Source: Candidatus Aenigmatarchaeota archaeon (GTDB lineage Archaea; Aenigmatarchaeota; Aenigmatarchaeia; Aenigmatarchaeales; DAIDAN01). From it: DNA of 13,239 bases. A program made the position numbers and the translations under genes. Positions 12,046-13,239 of the stretch are shown here, in pieces. Below the pieces are notes generated by a model that was not told where the DNA came from, did not search any database, and saw only the letters and a program-made list of their open reading frames with translations. Position 1 is the first letter of the stretch; each line of letters opens with the position of its first letter. The stretch lies in NCBI GenBank assembly GCA_027310605.1, contig DAIDAN010000013.1, positions 1-13,239 on the forward strand, read 5' to 3'.

Positions 12046-12543
12046 GTGATAATTATGGAAGAAAAGGAATCCAAAATAAACGCTTTGATAAGCGAGGTCG
12101 AAGGCATAAATCCAGAGGCAGCGAAAATTATAAGGAAAAGGAAAAATCTTTTGTCGTACAATACGACAGTTGATACTGTTGATTCCCTTGTTCAGGCGGC
12201 TTTCAGGACATATCACGAGAGTTTTAACAGGGGTGAATCGACGCATCTTGACATTCCGCTAAATGTGAGAAGCGTGGAATATTTTATCGAACAGTTGGTT
12301 TATTTTGGAAAAGATTATGATAAGGTCAATAAATTTGTGCCGCATTACAAGAAAACGGCTTTTGAATTTTTGAAGCTTGATACAAAATTAAGAAGCACGA
12401 AAACCCCGACAAAAAGAAAGCTGAAAGAATTTGTAAGATATGATGCGGTTTATAACAGATTTCTGGACGCCCACTCCAAAGTCTATGAAATTCTTGGAGA
12501 TACATCAAACGGCAAGCACCCGTATCAGACGGGAATACAATAA
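12046..12543 (+). CDS. Unknown 165-residue protein
   Basis: Not recognised. The protein is basic, mostly helical and soluble. The first half reads like coiled-coil or bundle helices (KINALISEVEGINPEAAKIIRKRKN), the middle has a phenylalanine/tyrosine-rich stretch (VEYFIEQLVYFGKDYDKVNKFVPHYKKTAFEFLKL), and the last third is lysine- and arginine-rich (TKTPTKRKLKEFVRYD), so nucleic-acid contact is possible. There are no cysteines. GTG 12046 lies 27 nt from the TATA box, matching the leaderless pattern of the neighbours; ATG 12055 would be the start if a 10-nt leader exists. The AT-rich composition differs from the GC-rich nurA and trmY. Confidence 0.72.
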   Translation: MIIMEEKESKINALISEVEGINPEAAKIIRKRKNLLSYNTTVDTVDSLVQAAFRTYHESFNRGESTHLDIPLNVRSVEYFIEQLVYFGKDYDKVNKFVPHYKKTAFEFLKLDTKLRSTKTPTKRKLKEFVRYDAVYNRFLDAHSKVYEILGDTSNGKHPYQTGIQ

Positions 12544-12602
12544 ATTCGATTCATAAATAAATCTTTAAACCATTCAAATCAAAATTAATCTTGGTGCGAA
12601 AC

Positions 12603-13239
12603 ATGAACAACAAGGAAGAGCCCGTGGGAAAAAAACTGCGGAAGTTCTCGATGGAGACGCGTTTAGCGTCTACAAAGGACTTCAGGAAAAAGGCGCTCGA
12701 AAAGTTCGGCGACTACATAAAGGCGATAGTGGTCTGGGGTTCCGTGACGCGCGGCGACTACACTGGAAAGAGCGATGTTGACATTTACATTATTTTCGAC
12801 GACACTAAGGCGAGCATAAAGGACTTCAACAACATCCGCGAAAGGATTGACAAGGACATATACAAGATCGCCACCGATATTGATCCCCGCCTGCACCCGC
12901 AGCCCATTCTTGCATTAACCGAATTCATGGACGGCATCCGGCAGTGCCATCCGCTTTTCTTCAACATAGTGCGCGAGGGTTTCGCGATTCACGACACGGG
13001 ATTTTTCATCCCGATGAGAAAGCTTCTCGAGTGGGGGCATTTTCCCGCGACAGCGGAAGCGGCGGAGATGAGGATGGAATCCGTGCCGAAAAGGATTGAC
13101 CGAGTCGAGAATGTGAAGCTCTATATGATAGCGGAGGACCTTTACTACGCGGTGCTCGAGGCAGCGCAGGCGGTGCTGATGTATATAGGAGTTGGTCCGC
13201 CAGCGCCGAAAGTCGCGGCTCGTGAAGTCAGGAAGCATC
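12603..13239 (+). CDS. Nucleotidyltransferase-domain protein, truncated at the window end
   Basis: The frame is open from ATG 12603 to the last base, giving at least 212 residues. Residues 41-65 contain the polymerase-beta-type nucleotidyltransferase signature VVWGSVTRGDYTGKSDVDI: Gly46-Ser47, then Asp58 and Asp60 of the DxD metal site. After about residue 100 come helical segments, ending in EDLYYAVLEAAQAVLMYIG, which resembles the first helices of a HEPN domain, but no RxxxxH motif is reached before the window ends. MNT-HEPN fusions and pairs are known as toxin-antitoxin or tRNA-modifying systems; this could equally be a housekeeping archaeal protein. An in-frame GTG at 12594 lies 26 nt from TTTAAACC (12564-12571) and may be the leaderless start; ATG 12603 has GGTG seven bases upstream. 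Confidence 0.85.
   Translation, partial: MNNKEEPVGKKLRKFSMETRLASTKDFRKKALEKFGDYIKAIVVWGSVTRGDYTGKSDVDIYIIFDDTKASIKDFNNIRERIDKDIYKIATDIDPRLHPQPILALTEFMDGIRQCHPLFFNIVREGFAIHDTGFFIPMRKLLEWGHFPATAEAAEMRMESVPKRIDRVENVKLYMIAEDLYYAVLEAAQAVLMYIGVGPPAPKVAAREVRKH

Overview
The window is archaeal. TATA-like boxes sit 24-27 nt upstream of most start codons with no room for a leader. It carries archaeal marker genes (TrmY, NurA and a NYN-domain protein of the archaeal TIGR00288 type), and a type II tRNA whose T-loop holds a 20-nt intron with a textbook bulge-helix-bulge splice site. Small single-gene units, many short unknown proteins and unusual tRNA structure suggest a DPANN-type lineage such as Micrarchaeota or Diapherotrites, but this is inference and no rRNA is present to confirm it.

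Left part (1-4458): the 3' end of an unknown gene; a two-gene minus-strand unit of a Doc-like Fic protein and a 47-residue partner overlapping by ATGA; phosphoenolpyruvate synthase on the plus strand, divergent from the Fic unit; then a SAM methyltransferase convergent with it and a small winged-helix regulator, sharing an AT-rich region with 20-bp phased repeats.

Middle (4459-5382): no convincing protein gene. From right to left on the minus strand lie tRNA-Leu(GAG) with its T-loop intron and own promoter, then a second locus with its own TATA box, a 7-bp acceptor-like stem, G plus CCA and a T-arm-like element. These tRNA-like ends enclose about 500 nt of nested helices and hairpin repeats. 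The hairpins recur as a family (three double-hairpin units, three pyrimidine/purine hairpins) whose stems differ between copies by compensating changes.

Right part (5374-13239): a Nudix hydrolase, a NYN-domain protein, a small zinc ribbon, NurA nuclease without HerA, a NagD-like HAD phosphatase, TrmY (tRNA pseudouridine-54 methyltransferase), a large endonuclease IV-like TIM barrel with a big helical insertion, two overlapping small charged proteins, an unknown 165-residue protein, and a truncated nucleotidyltransferase. A dispersed repeat of about 36 bp, starting with AACRGCCGTT and usually ending near TAATG, occupies four of the gaps between these genes.

Most genes look independently transcribed; the two certain operons are the ATGA-overlapped pairs. 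Several genes and loci concern RNA or nucleic-acid handling (tRNA-Leu, the tRNA-ended locus, TrmY, NYN, NurA, the endonuclease IV-like barrel). The most novel part is the structured non-coding block next to the intron-bearing tRNA.
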